From positions 1-6,492 of the forward strand of contig WFXK01000173.1 in NCBI GenBank assembly GCA_015490695.1: a DNA stretch of 6,492 bases, read 5' to 3'. Each line of letters starts with the position of its first letter. Positions within the stretch are counted from its first letter, which is position 1. The position numbers and the translations under genes were made by a program. The notes under the pieces were generated by a model, which was given only the letters and a program-made list of their open reading frames with translations, did no database searches and was not told the origin of the DNA. The stretch is from Bacteroidota bacterium (lineage in GTDB: Bacteria; Bacteroidota; Bacteroidia; SpSt-205; S141-50). Shown in pieces: positions 6,166 through 6,492 of the stretch.

Positions 6166-6492
6166 AGAAACCCTGCGCTTAAACCCTATCGTTGCATGCT
6201 GACGCTGCGATGCAAATAACACCGTCTCAGAATCAAATTCCACAACATCTGACGCCGTAATCGTCCGCAGTAAACGCTCCGTACGCTGATGTGGCGGTAA
6301 CTTCGCTAAACGTAAATGCTGATTCTTTATCGTCTTTTCCACAACCTTGCGAACCGTACGTGCATTCCCAAAATACTTATCCCGACCACTATATAACGAT
6401 AAAAAGTAATTCTTCAAATGCGCTAAAGCAGAAGGATCTAACTCCAAACCCTCTTGTTTAAACATATAAATCGCAATCTCTAATAGCTCTTC
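6163..6492 (-). CDS. AAA+ ATPase of the CbbX/SpoVK type, C-terminal lid only
   Basis: The frame is open to the window edge, so 109 C-terminal residues are visible and the Walker motifs lie outside. The part seen is the helical lid of the CbbX/CfqX-SpoVK group: EELLEIAIYMFKQEG, then YFLSLYSGRDKYFGNARTVR, and EKTIKNQHLRLA. GNARTVR holds the sensor 2 arginine that contacts bound nucleotide. Members of this group remodel protein partners as hexamers (CbbX acts on Rubisco; SpoVK-type proteins occur in many settings), so the partner here is unknown. Its stop codon overlaps the candidate promoter of the B12-regulated unit. An internal ATG (6465) is not a likely start because the lid pattern continues upstream of it. 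Confidence 0.85.
   Translation of the reverse strand, partial: EELLEIAIYMFKQEGLELDPSALAHLKNYFLSLYSGRDKYFGNARTVRKVVEKTIKNQHLRLAKLPPHQRTERLLRTITASDVVEFDSETVLFASQRQHATIGFKRRVS

Noticed and set aside
5874..6182. Open reading frames on both strands across 5874-6182
   Set aside because: They lie on the cobalamin riboswitch and its expression platform, whose conserved RNA pieces explain the sequence; the translations are low-complexity and resemble nothing.

Overview
The window looks like a chromosomal piece of a Bacteroidota genome that has a type IX secretion system (T9SS). The evidence is a secreted protein ending in a T9SS type A sorting domain, promoter elements of the Bacteroidota form TAnnTTTG, A-rich leaders without Shine-Dalgarno sequences, and small secreted or outer-membrane proteins typical of that phylum. 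Every gene I can support lies on the minus strand, so transcription runs from high to low coordinates.

Right end (6163-6492): the C-terminal lid of an AAA+ ATPase of the CbbX/SpoVK type, cut by the window edge. Its stop codon overlaps a candidate -7 box for the next unit. That unit (4581-6165) is a self-contained B12-responsive module: a cobalamin riboswitch, an expression platform whose antiterminator and terminator can be traced base by base, a secreted beta-propeller with a T9SS sorting domain, and a strong terminator. The propeller plus riboswitch combination suggests a surface B12-capture protein analogous to BtuG.

Middle (3590-4590): about 350 bases without a convincing gene, then a 209-residue secreted protein of unknown function made of two diverged copies of one small beta-rich domain, with its own terminator.

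Left part (1-3489): a well-formed promoter (ATTG-N19-TAAATTTG) is followed by a compact run of seven genes, mostly overlapping or a few bases apart. The first gene was missed by simple ORF calling because its start codon abuts six tandem CAAAA units. With six units the frame closes after 13 codons; with five or eight it opens into a 124-residue secreted protein with a good signal peptide. It is therefore a candidate phase-variable gene at the head of the operon. Next come a GRDP-like protein with a duplicated CWHYC tail, a secreted lipocalin-like protein, a 46-codon seed-maturation-protein-like minigene broken by one extra base, an outer-membrane beta-barrel protein, a TauD-type dioxygenase, and a membrane-anchored phospholipase D-like protein cut by the left edge.

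The most notable items are the CAAAA switch, the fully resolvable B12 riboswitch on a T9SS propeller gene, the frameshifted minigene and the CWHYC tail. Family assignments come from motif recognition only; no search was run.
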